From Alloalcanivorax venustensis ISO4 (GTDB lineage Bacteria; Pseudomonadota; Gammaproteobacteria; Pseudomonadales; Alcanivoracaceae): a stretch of DNA of 64,000 nt. Positions 48,410 to 57,862 of this stretch are shown piece after piece. Both the position numbers and the translations under genes were made by a program. Every line of letters begins with the position of its first letter. Positions within the stretch are counted from its first letter, which is position 1. The stretch lies in NCBI RefSeq assembly GCF_015356855.1, contig NZ_ARXR01000014.1, positions 1 through 64,000 on the forward strand. The letters run 5' to 3'. The notes beneath the pieces are model-generated. The model was not told where the DNA came from, made no database searches, and saw nothing but the letters and a program-made list of their open reading frames with translations.

Positions 48410-50038
48410 TTGAACAGTATCTTCGTCCGAATCTACGGCGGCATCCTGGTGGCCCTGCTGATCATCGGCGCGCTCACCTATGCCGGCGTGGAGCTGGTCA
48501 ACGACTATCGTTCCCAGCTGTACCGCGAGCGCATGGCCCGCGGCACCTTCTATTTAATGGCGGAAGGCTACCGGGAACGCGCCGGCGACGACGAACGCCA
48601 GGCCTGGTCGCGTTCGCTGAGCCGCATGTTCGGCGCTCCGGTAACCCTGCGCGACGCCGGCGAGCTGGGGCTGTCCTACCGCGACGGCCTGCATCTTCAG
48701 GAAGGCCGGGTGGTGTTGCGCGGCAACCCGGACAGCGAGCGGGTGGAGGTGCTGTTCGCGGTCCCCGATGACCCGCTCTATATACGCGCCGTGATGAGCC
48801 GTCTCTCCGAACAGCAGGCCCGCGCCACCGCCATGCTGGTGCTCGACTATCTGCGCGCCCGTCCGGCCAACCGGCAGGACCAGGCCCTGGCCGATCTCAA
48901 CCAGCACTTCGGTTACCCCCTGACGCTGCTGCCGCGCACCGAGCTGGACCTGGACGTGGAGCAGCAGCGGCGCCTGGAGCGCGACGAGGTGGTGTTCACC
49001 CTCACCGACAGCACCCGGCGCGACGCCGGCGTGCGGGTGCTGGTGCCGGTGCCCGGCGGCGAGCGCATTCTGGTGATGGGGCCGCTGCATCTGTTCGATC
49101 AGTTCCCCTGGGAGTTGCTGGTGATCGCCGGCGTGGTGGCGTTGCTGCTGGTGGCGCTGTCCACCTACCTGCAGGTGCGCCCGCTGCAGACCCGCCTGCG
49201 GCGCCTGGACCGGGCGGTGAAGCGGTTGGGCAGCGGCGACCTGGGCGCCTACGCGGATATCCCCGGCAACGACCCGATCGGCCAGGTGGCGGCCACCTTC
49301 AACGGCATGACCGCGCACATCCGCCGTCTTATCGAGGCGCAGCGGGAGATGACCCGGGCGGTGTCCCACGAACTGCGCACCCCGGTGGCGCGGCTGCGCT
49401 TCGGCCTGGAGATGCTGGCGGACTGCGAATCCGCCGACGAGCGCCGCGAAAAGCTCAACGCCCTGGACCGGGACATCGAGCAGCTGGATGAGCTGATCGA
49501 TGAGATCCTCACCTATGCGCGGTTGGAGGAGGGCACCCCCAACATCGAGTTCCAGCCGGTGTTCCTGCTGGAAGTGTGCGACCAGCTGATCGGTGAGCTG
49601 GAGGACATTCGCGGCGACATCCTGATCGACGCGCGCGGCTCCCGGGACCTGACCGTGGAGGGGGACCCGCGCTACCTGCACCGGATTCTTCAGAACCTGG
49701 TCACCAACGCCCTGCGGTACGCGAAAACCCGGGTGCGAATGACGGTGACCGAACAGGACGGCAACCTGATTCTGGACGTGGACGACGACGGCGCCGGCAT
49801 CGCCGAGCACCAGCGCGAACGGGTCTTCAAGCCGTTCGCCCGGCTCGACAAAAGCCGCCACCGCGCCAGCGGCGGCTACGGCCTGGGGCTGTCCATCGTC
49901 AAACGCATCGTCGACTGGCACGGCGGCGACGTGGCCGTGTCGGAGAGCGACTGGGGCGGCGCCCGCTTCCGGGTTATCCTGCCCCGAGAACAACGCCGCC
50001 AGCACGTGCTTGGACGACAAAAGACAGTGAAGAGTTAA
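48410..50038 (+). CDS. RstB-like sensor histidine kinase
   Basis: The 542-residue protein has two membrane helices (about residues 7-27 and 235-257) around a periplasmic sensor region of about 200 residues. Then come a HAMP domain (RLDRAVKRLGSGDLGAYADI), a dimerisation helix with phospho-acceptor His320 in AVSHELRTPVARLRFG, and an HATPase domain (RILQNLVTNALRYAK; DVDDDGAGI; YGLGLSIVKRIVDWHGG). It should phosphorylate the adjacent regulator. The start is a TTG at 48410 with AGGTG upstream. Its last codons (KTVKS) run into an inverted repeat that begins at 50031. The signal is unknown. Confidence 0.88.
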   Translation: MNSIFVRIYGGILVALLIIGALTYAGVELVNDYRSQLYRERMARGTFYLMAEGYRERAGDDERQAWSRSLSRMFGAPVTLRDAGELGLSYRDGLHLQEGRVVLRGNPDSERVEVLFAVPDDPLYIRAVMSRLSEQQARATAMLVLDYLRARPANRQDQALADLNQHFGYPLTLLPRTELDLDVEQQRRLERDEVVFTLTDSTRRDAGVRVLVPVPGGERILVMGPLHLFDQFPWELLVIAGVVALLLVALSTYLQVRPLQTRLRRLDRAVKRLGSGDLGAYADIPGNDPIGQVAATFNGMTAHIRRLIEAQREMTRAVSHELRTPVARLRFGLEMLADCESADERREKLNALDRDIEQLDELIDEILTYARLEEGTPNIEFQPVFLLEVCDQLIGELEDIRGDILIDARGSRDLTVEGDPRYLHRILQNLVTNALRYAKTRVRMTVTEQDGNLILDVDDDGAGIAEHQRERVFKPFARLDKSRHRASGGYGLGLSIVKRIVDWHGGDVAVSESDWGGARFRVILPREQRRQHVLGRQKTVKS

Positions 50039-50130
50039 TAGTGAATAGTTAATAGCGAACATAACTCTCAGATAGGCCCGGGCGTCCGCCGGGTTTCGCT
50101 GTTCACTATTAACTGTTCACTGTTAACTCT
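50031..50130. repeat. 30-bp inverted repeat (AGTTAATAGTGAA type)
   Basis: Left arm 50031-50060 starts AGAGTTAATAGTGAATAG. Right arm 50101-50130 is its reverse complement with three mismatches, all at T/C positions. The 40-base centre includes a small hairpin CCCGG...CCGGG near 50077-50093. The left arm overlaps the sensor gene stop codon; the right arm ends 21 bases before glpK. Confidence 0.85.
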
Positions 50131-50151
50131 ATTTCTATTTTCGGGGTGTGT

Positions 50152-51642
<1,491 letters not shown>

Positions 51643-51725
51643 AAGCCCGACCGAAAGTGTGATTCAGTGCACAGTTTTGATTATCATCCCCGTGCCATAA
51701 GAAGACGACCTTGGGGAAGGATCGC

Positions 51726-52826
51726 ATGCACGGACGGCTTGCCACAGTCACCGATCGACGCCAGGCGTTGCGTTTGCGCCGCCTGGCGTTTTCGTTGCTG
51801 ATGGGCGGCGCCGCGCACACCCTGGTGTGCTGGCTGATCCTGCAATGGGGGTTCTTCCGGGGCGGCGCCACGGTCTTTTACGCCCTGTTCGGCACCATCT
51901 GGGCCGGCCACCTGGGCCTGCTGCTGTTCGCCCGCACCGGCCTGAACCGGCGGCTGAACAACCCGGCGATGACCGAGCCGGTGATGATCTGGTGCATCCT
52001 CACTCTACTGGCGTCCGCGCTCTACCTGGATCAGGGCCGCCTGGCGGTGATGGCGTTCTTCTTCGCCATCCTGCACCAGGGCGTGTTCCGCGTGCGCCGC
52101 CGGCAGGTGGCGCGGGCCGCCGCCCTGGCGGTGGCCGGCTACGCCCTGGTATTGCTCTACCTGAACGCCCGTGGCGACCTGGCGCAGCCGTTGCTGGAGG
52201 CGGGCCAGTGGCTGTTGTTCTCCCTGGTCACCCTGGCCATGGTGCTGCTGGCCAGCGAGATCACCACCATTCGTTTGCGGCTGCGCGAGCGTAACGGCCA
52301 GCTCGCCGAGCTGCTCGAGCGGATCCAGGACCTGGCGGTGAAGGACGAGCTCACCGGCCTGTACAGCCGCCGCCACGCCATGGAGCTGCTCGCCAAGGCC
52401 TGCGGCCAGGCCCGCCGCGGGGCGTTTCTGCTGGCGGTGGGGTTCGTCGACCTGGACCACTTCAAGCGCATCAACGACCGCCACGGGCATCTGTTCGGTG
52501 ACCAGGTGCTGGTGCGGTTCGCCGAGCTCACCCGCCGCTACCTGGGCGACAAGGACATGGCCGCGCGGCTGGGCGGCGAGGAGTTTCTGATCATGCTGCC
52601 GGTGATGGACATGGAGCAGGCGCTCACCAGCGTGGAGCGCCTGATGAGCGCGTTGCGCGCCCAGCGTTTCATGGCCGCGCCGGCGCTGGAAGTGACCGCC
52701 TCGGTGGGGCTCACCGTGGTCGGGCATGGCGAAAGCCCGGACGAGGTGCTGGTGCGCGCCGACCGTCTTCTTTATCAGGCCAAGGCCGCCGGCCGCGATC
52801 GGATCATCACGGCGGGTCCACCGTGA
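51726..52826 (+). CDS. Membrane GGDEF protein (putative diguanylate cyclase) 1
   Basis: The 366-residue protein has about five to six N-terminal membrane helices (to about residue 178) and a short coiled segment. A GGDEF domain follows: DELTGLYSRRHAMELLAKAC, VDLDHFKRINDRHGHLFGD and the active-site ARLGGEEFLIML. GGEEF is active in many diguanylate cyclases. The inhibitory I-site (RxxD five residues before GGEEF) is absent; GDKD stands there. GGAAGGA precedes the ATG at 51726. Its stop overlaps the start of a second, similar gene by four bases. Confidence 0.88.
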   Translation: MHGRLATVTDRRQALRLRRLAFSLLMGGAAHTLVCWLILQWGFFRGGATVFYALFGTIWAGHLGLLLFARTGLNRRLNNPAMTEPVMIWCILTLLASALYLDQGRLAVMAFFFAILHQGVFRVRRRQVARAAALAVAGYALVLLYLNARGDLAQPLLEAGQWLLFSLVTLAMVLLASEITTIRLRLRERNGQLAELLERIQDLAVKDELTGLYSRRHAMELLAKACGQARRGAFLLAVGFVDLDHFKRINDRHGHLFGDQVLVRFAELTRRYLGDKDMAARLGGEEFLIMLPVMDMEQALTSVERLMSALRAQRFMAAPALEVTASVGLTVVGHGESPDEVLVRADRLLYQAKAAGRDRIITAGPP

Positions 52827-53935
52827 ACAGCCGTTATTGGCGCCGGGCGCGCCGGCTGACGGTCAGTGAGCGGCGTCTGCTGCTTCGCCACGGTCGGTCC
52901 CTGGCGGCGGTGGCGCTGTTTCACGCGCTGCTGGTGGTGGCGCTGTGGCTGTGGGGCACGCTGGACGCCGGCGGGCTCTACGTGAGCCTGCTGCTCGGCG
53001 CGCTGGCGGTGATCACGGTGGTGTATCTGCTGCTGATCGAAACCGGCGCCACCCTGGAATGGCGGGAATCCAGCCTCTCCGTGCCGATGGCCCTGGGCCT
53101 GGTGATCGCCTTTCTGATCGCCGCGTTTCCCATGAACGAGGCGCGCATCAGCGCCATGATTCTGTTCTTCCCGCTGTTGCTGCTGGTGTCGTTCCGGCTC
53201 GGCGCCCGCTCGCTGCTGTCGCTGGCGCTACTGGCCAGCGTCGGCTACGCGCTGATGCTGGCCCTGGCGCTGGCGACGCGTGGCCTGCGGCTGAGCCTGA
53301 GCCTGGAGCTGCTGCAGTGGCTGATCTTTACTCTGGTGGCGCTGAGCTTCGCGGTGACCGGCAGCGGCGTGAACGGCCTGCGGCGCAGCCTGGCGGTAAA
53401 GAACCAGGCGCTGGCGGACGCCCTGGAACAGGTCCGTGACCTGGCGATCCGCGATGATCTCACCGGGCTGTTCAACCGGCGCCATATTCTGGAAGTGCTG
53501 GAGCACCAGAAGGCGCTGGCGGACAACCAGATTTACCCGTTCTCGGTGTGCTACGTGGACCTGGACCATTTCAAGCGCATCAACGACGAGTACGGCCACG
53601 ACATGGGCGACCGGGTGCTGCGCCAGTTCGCCGAGCACACCCTGGACAACCTGCGCGAAGGGGATTACCTGGCCCGTCTGGGCGGCGAGGAATTCATTCT
53701 GGTGTTGCCGCAGAGCGACCTCGCCGGCGCCGAGCTGGTGGCCGAGCGGCTGCGTGAAAGCTGGGCGGCGCGCAGCTTCGAGGACCGCCGCGGGCCGCCG
53801 GCGGTGAGCCTGTCGGCGGGGGTGGCCAGCTACCGGGGCCAGGAAACCGTGGACCAGCTGCTGGGCCGCGCCGACCGCGCCCTCTACCGCGCCAAGACCG
53901 GCGGCCGCAACCGGGTCTGCCGCGAGGACCAATAA
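52823..53935 (+). CDS. Membrane GGDEF protein (putative diguanylate cyclase) 2
   Basis: The 370-residue protein has the same architecture as its upstream neighbour: about six membrane helices followed by a GGDEF domain (DDLTGLFNRRHILEVLEHQK, VDLDHFKRINDEYGHDMGD, ARLGGEEFILVLPQ). Unlike the first, it has an I-site REGD in the right place, so it should show product inhibition by cyclic di-GMP. The GTG at 52823 overlaps the upstream stop. The pair probably arose by tandem duplication, then diverged in the membrane sensor part. Confidence 0.88.
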   Translation: MNSRYWRRARRLTVSERRLLLRHGRSLAAVALFHALLVVALWLWGTLDAGGLYVSLLLGALAVITVVYLLLIETGATLEWRESSLSVPMALGLVIAFLIAAFPMNEARISAMILFFPLLLLVSFRLGARSLLSLALLASVGYALMLALALATRGLRLSLSLELLQWLIFTLVALSFAVTGSGVNGLRRSLAVKNQALADALEQVRDLAIRDDLTGLFNRRHILEVLEHQKALADNQIYPFSVCYVDLDHFKRINDEYGHDMGDRVLRQFAEHTLDNLREGDYLARLGGEEFILVLPQSDLAGAELVAERLRESWAARSFEDRRGPPAVSLSAGVASYRGQETVDQLLGRADRALYRAKTGGRNRVCREDQ

Positions 53936-53938
53936 CCC

Positions 53939-54853
53939 TTAATGCGTCCCGGTGAGCAGGAACTCCAGCAGCGCCTTCTGCGCGTGCAGCCGGTTTTCCG
54001 CCTCATCCCAGACCACCGCGCGCGGGTCGTCGAGCATGTCGTGGCTGACTTCCTCGCCCCGGTGGGCGGGCAGGCAGTGCATGAACAGCGCCTCCGGGTC
54101 GGCCCGGCCCATCAGCGCCGGGTTCACCTGGTACTCGGAGAAGCGCTTGATGCGGTCGGCCTGCTCGTCTTCCTGGCCCATGGAGGCCCACACGTCGGTG
54201 ACCACCAGATGGGCGCCTTTGACCGCCTCGGCGGGGTCGCGCTGCAGGGTGACCCGGTGTGAGAACGCGTCCACCAGGTCCGCCGGCGGCTCGAAGCCCT
54301 CCGGGCAGCACACCACCAGCTGGAAATCGAACTGCTCGGCGGCGTTGATGTAGCTGGCGCACATGTTGTTGCCGTCGCCCACCCAGGTCACCGTTTTACC
54401 GGCGATGCTGCCGCGGTGCTCGACGTAGGTCTGCATGTCGGCGAGCAGCTGGCAGGGGTGGAACTGGTCGGTGAGGGCGTTGATCACCGGCACCCGCGAG
54501 TGGGCGGCGAAGGCCTCCACGGTGTCGTGGTCGAAGGTGCGGATCATCACCGCGTCCACCATCCGCGACAGCACCCGGGCGGAATCCTCCACCGGTTCAC
54601 CGCGCCCCAGCTGGGTGTCGCGCGGTGACAGGAACACGCTGGCGCCGCCGAACTGGGTCATCGCCACCTCGAACGACACCCGGGTACGGGTGGAGGATTT
54701 CTCGAAAATCATCCCCAGGGTCTTGCCGCGCAGGGGCTCGTGGAACTGCCCGGTGTGCAGCATGGTTTTCAGCTCCACGGCGCGCTGTATCAGATACCCC
54801 AGCTCCTTGGGCGTAAGGTCCATCAGAGTGAGAAAGTGACGCGGGCTGCTCAT
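53939..54853 (-). CDS. argF: Ornithine carbamoyltransferase
   Basis: The 304-residue enzyme makes citrulline from ornithine and carbamoyl phosphate in arginine synthesis. Signatures are carbamoyl-phosphate loop [16 protein letters not shown] (residues about 50-65), [14 protein letters not shown] and the ornithine-loop [13 protein letters not shown]. Its ATG overlaps the argD stop by four bases, so the two are co-translated. Its 3' end is four bases from the stop of the convergent GGDEF gene, with no visible terminator between them. Confidence 0.95.
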   Translation of the reverse strand: MSSPRHFLTLMDLTPKELGYLIQRAVELKTMLHTGQFHEPLRGKTLGMIFEKSSTRTRVSFEVAMTQFGGASVFLSPRDTQLGRGEPVEDSARVLSRMVDAVMIRTFDHDTVEAFAAHSRVPVINALTDQFHPCQLLADMQTYVEHRGSIAGKTVTWVGDGNNMCASYINAAEQFDFQLVVCCPEGFEPPADLVDAFSHRVTLQRDPAEAVKGAHLVVTDVWASMGQEDEQADRIKRFSEYQVNPALMGRADPEALFMHCLPAHRGEEVSHDMLDDPRAVVWDEAENRLHAQKALLEFLLTGTH

Positions 54854-56043
54854 GGGTTCTCCTGATCACGGGCAAAGTCGCGGATCACCTGGGCCAGGGT
54901 GTCCACCAAGAAACGGAGTTCGTCGTCGTTGATCACCAGGGGCGGCAACAGCCGCACCACCGAGCCGGCGGTGACGTTGATCAGCAGGCCCGCCTCGCGG
55001 GCCCGGCCCACCAGTTCGCCGCAGTCGCGGTCGAGCTGCACGCCGATCATCAGCCCGCGGCCGCGCACGCCGGTGACCAGCGGCACGTCGGCCAGCCGGT
55101 CGCGCAGCGCCGCGCGCAGGGTCTCGCCCTTGGCGCCGACCGCCGGGATCACCTGGTCGCTGAGGGTCTCCACCACGGTCAGCGCGGTGGCGCAGCCCAG
55201 CGGGTTGCCGCCGAAGGTGCTGCCGTGGCTGCCCGGCCCGAACAGCGCCGAGGCGGCGCCGCTCACCAGACAGGCGCCGATCGGGAAGCCGTTGCCCAGG
55301 CCCTTGGCGGTGGTCAGCACGTCGGGCCGTACGTCGTCGCCCTGGCACGCGAAATAGCTGCCGGTGCGGCCGTTGCCGGTCTGGATTTCATCCAGCATCA
55401 ACAACCAGCCGTGGCGGTCGCACAACTCACGCAGGCCGCGCAGGTAGCCGTCGTCGGGCACGTTGACCCCGCCTTCGCCCTGCACCGGCTCCACCAGCAC
55501 GGCGGCGATGTGGCCGGCCTGGTCGTCGGCCGCGGCGGCTTCCACCGCCGCCAGGTCGTTGTAGGGCAGGTGCTGGAAGCCTTCCACCAGCGGCTCGAAG
55601 CCTTTCTGCACCTTGCGGTTGCCGGTGGCGGACAAGGTCGCCAGGGTACGGCCGTGGAAGCTGTTCTCCATCACCAGGATGCGCGGCGTATCGCTGCCCC
55701 GGTGGTGGCCGTGCAGACGCGCCAGCTTGATCGCCGCCTCGTTGGCTTCGGCGCCGGAATTGGAGAAGAACACCTTCTCCATACCGCTCAGCGCGCACAG
55801 GCGCGCGGCCAGTTTTTCCTGGGCCGGTATCCGGTACAGGTTGGAAGTGTGCACCAGTCGCGCGGCCTGATCCGCCAGGGTGCGGGTCACCGCCGGGTGG
55901 GCGTGGCCCAGGTTGCACACGGCGACGCCGGACACGGCATCCATAAAACGGTTGCCGTCGGCATCGTATAGCCATACCCCTTCGCCGCGCTCGAAGCTCA
56001 CCGGCTGACGGGCGTAGGTGGGGATCAGAAACTGCTCGCTCAT
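54850..56043 (-). CDS. argD: Acetylornithine aminotransferase (aspartate aminotransferase family)
   Basis: The 397-residue PLP enzyme has [50 protein letters not shown] (Asp218) and the PLP Lys247 in TTAKGLGNG. It transaminates N-acetylglutamate semialdehyde to N-acetylornithine and may also serve in lysine synthesis. The ATG at 56043 is followed at once by the family start [19 protein letters not shown]. It is the first gene of argD-argF. Upstream on the same strand lie an intrinsic terminator (56084-56107) and a second strong hairpin (56132-56160), which suggests leader control or that transcription starts very close to the gene. Confidence 0.93.
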   Translation of the reverse strand: MSEQFLIPTYARQPVSFERGEGVWLYDADGNRFMDAVSGVAVCNLGHAHPAVTRTLADQAARLVHTSNLYRIPAQEKLAARLCALSGMEKVFFSNSGAEANEAAIKLARLHGHHRGSDTPRILVMENSFHGRTLATLSATGNRKVQKGFEPLVEGFQHLPYNDLAAVEAAAADDQAGHIAAVLVEPVQGEGGVNVPDDGYLRGLRELCDRHGWLLMLDEIQTGNGRTGSYFACQGDDVRPDVLTTAKGLGNGFPIGACLVSGAASALFGPGSHGSTFGGNPLGCATALTVVETLSDQVIPAVGAKGETLRAALRDRLADVPLVTGVRGRGLMIGVQLDRDCGELVGRAREAGLLINVTAGSVVRLLPPLVINDDELRFLVDTLAQVIRDFARDQENP

Positions 56044-56083
56044 GGTCTTTGGCGCTGTAGGTCGATGAAGAACGCTTACAAAC

Positions 56084-56107
56084 AAAAAACGGCAGCCGAG
56101 GCTGCCG
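56084..56107 (-). terminator. Intrinsic terminator in the argD leader
   Basis: On the minus strand a perfect stem CGGCAGCC/GGCTGCCG is followed by TTTTTTG. It lies 40 bases upstream of the argD start codon and points the same way as argD. No gene on the minus strand lies upstream of it, so it would stop a leader or a small RNA. Confidence 0.75.
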
Positions 56108-56131
56108 CGTGGACCCTGAATAATACTGAGG

Positions 56132-56160
56132 CCGGCGCGGGGACGCAATTCCCGCGCCGG
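56132..56160. promoter_or_regulatory. Second hairpin in the argD / hyuB intergenic region
   Basis: Ten-base perfect stem CCGGCGCGGG / CCCGCGCCGG with a nine-base loop. Between it and the terminator lies a TATTAT -10-like element on the minus strand (56121-56126). It could act with the terminator as an attenuator or be a simple regulatory palindrome. Confidence 0.45.
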
Positions 56161-56203
56161 TATCCTGTATCCTGATCGGTGAACCGCATTTTCAGGGGGA
56201 GTC

Positions 56204-57790
56204 ATGGACCCGGTACAGCTGAGTATTTTCGCCAACCGCCTGGCGGGTATTTGTGACGAGATGGGCGCCTTGCTGCGCGCCAGCGCGCTGTCGCCCAACA
56301 TCAAGGACCGGCTGGATTTTTCCTGCGCCATCTTCGACGCCGCCGGCGGCCTGTGTGCCCAGGCCGCGCACATTCCCGTGCACCTGGGTTCCATGGCCTA
56401 CGCCATGGCCGACCTGGTGGAGGGCCGTGACTGGCGCCCCGGCGACCTGCTGGTGGTCAACGACCCCTACCTGGGCGGCACCCACCTGCCCGACGTGACG
56501 GTGGTGGCGCCGGTGTTCGCCGGCGAGCGGCTGGCCGCCTTCACCGTGACCCGGGCCCACCACGCCAATATCGGCGCGCACAGCCCCGGCTCCATGCCGG
56601 TGTCCAGGACCCTGGACGAGGAGGGGCTGGTGATCGCCCCGCAGTGGCTCAAGCGCGAAGGCGATTGGCAGCTGCCGTTGAGCCGCCGGCTCGGCGAGGG
56701 CGACGAGCTGCCCCTGGACGTGCCCCGGTTCGCCGATTTCGCCGCCCAGGCCAGCGCCTGCGAGGCGGGCGCCCGGCGGCTGGCGGCGCTGATCGGCGAG
56801 CGCGGCCTGGAGGCCCTGCGCGCGTCCCTGGACGCCCTCAACACCTACGGCGAGCGGCGCATGTGCCAGCGCCTGGCGGACCTGGCCGACGGCGAGTACC
56901 GCTTCAGCGACGTGATGGATGACGACGGCCAGGGGCGGTTCGACATCCCGCTGGTGGTCACCCTGCGGGTAGAGGGGGACGGCGCCGAGCTGGACTTCAC
57001 CGGCACCGCCGACCAGGTCAGCGGCAACATCAACTGCCCGCTGTCGGTGGCGGCCGCCGCCGCCTACTACTGTTTCCGCTGCCTGCTGCCCGACGACGCG
57101 CCGTCCTGCGCCGGCCTGTTCCGGCCGATCGCGCTGTCGGCGCCGGCGGGCAGCCTGGTCAACGCGCGCCGCCCGGGCGCGGTGGCCGCCGGTAACGTGG
57201 AAACCAGCTCGCGGATCGTCGATGTGGTCCTGGGGGCTTTGGCCCAGGCCTTGCCCGGGGAAATTCCCGCCGCCAGCCAGGGCACCATGAACAACCTGGC
57301 CATGGGCGAGAGCGGCGAGGGCGGGGCGCGGCCCTGGGATTACTACGAGACCATGGCCGGCGGCATGGGCGGCCACCGCCACGGCGACGGCCTGGCGGCG
57401 GTGCACAGCCACATGACCAACACCCTGAACACGCCCATCGAAAGCCTGGAAGAGCACTACCCGCTGCGGGTGCGCCGCTACGGGCTGCGCCGGGGCAGCG
57501 GTGGCGAGGGCGCCCACCGGGGCGGCGACGGCATCGAGCGGGAGCTGGAATTTCTCGCCCCCGCCAGCTTCACCCTGCTCACCGAACGGCGCCGCCACCG
57601 GCCCTGGGGGCTGGAAGGGGGCGGCCCCGGCGCCGCCGGCGAGAACCGCCTGAACGGCGAGGCCCTGCCGCCCAAGTTCACCGGCCACGCCCGCCCCGGC
57701 GACCGCCTGCTGCTGGCGTCGCCGGGTGGCGGCGGTTACGGCCTTACCGAAAACGAACAAAAAAACAGGGAGATAGGTAAAGTCAGTTAG
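56204..57790 (+). CDS. Hydantoinase B/oxoprolinase-family protein
   Basis: The 528-residue protein matches HyuB/AcxB-type subunits: FANRLAGICDEMGALLRAS, HIPVHLGSMAYAMADL, GDLLVVNDPYLGGTHLPDVT, VTRAHHANIGAHSPGSMP and ASQGTMNNLAMG. HyuB normally works with HyuA in ATP-dependent hydrolysis of hydantoin or 5-oxoproline, or in acetone carboxylase. No HyuA gene is beside it here, so the reaction is uncertain. The C-terminal RRGSGGEGAHRGGDGIEREL segment is typical. The last codons are unlike the family (NEQKNREIGKVS). It is divergent from argD. Confidence 0.85.
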   Translation: MDPVQLSIFANRLAGICDEMGALLRASALSPNIKDRLDFSCAIFDAAGGLCAQAAHIPVHLGSMAYAMADLVEGRDWRPGDLLVVNDPYLGGTHLPDVTVVAPVFAGERLAAFTVTRAHHANIGAHSPGSMPVSRTLDEEGLVIAPQWLKREGDWQLPLSRRLGEGDELPLDVPRFADFAAQASACEAGARRLAALIGERGLEALRASLDALNTYGERRMCQRLADLADGEYRFSDVMDDDGQGRFDIPLVVTLRVEGDGAELDFTGTADQVSGNINCPLSVAAAAAYYCFRCLLPDDAPSCAGLFRPIALSAPAGSLVNARRPGAVAAGNVETSSRIVDVVLGALAQALPGEIPAASQGTMNNLAMGESGEGGARPWDYYETMAGGMGGHRHGDGLAAVHSHMTNTLNTPIESLEEHYPLRVRRYGLRRGSGGEGAHRGGDGIERELEFLAPASFTLLTERRRHRPWGLEGGGPGAAGENRLNGEALPPKFTGHARPGDRLLLASPGGGGYGLTENEQKNREIGKVS

Positions 57791-57798
57791 CTGTTAGT

Positions 57799-57817
57799 GA
57801 GAATCATTTTCATTATT
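57799..57817. promoter_or_regulatory. Fur box
   Basis: GAGAATCATTTTCATTATT agrees with the Fur consensus GATAATGATAATCATTATC at 14 of 19 positions. It lies about 46 bases before the TonB-receptor start and nine bases after the hyuB-like stop. Iron repression of the receptor is inferred. Confidence 0.75.
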
Positions 57818-57862
57818 GTTCTTCGCGGCTTACAAAACATACACGTCGCAGGAACCATAACG

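Noticed and set aside
56084-56194. A 37-codon frame in the argD leader as an arginine attenuator peptide
   Set aside because: It has only a few scattered Arg codons, no cluster, and no good ribosome-binding site; the hairpins are reported without the peptide.
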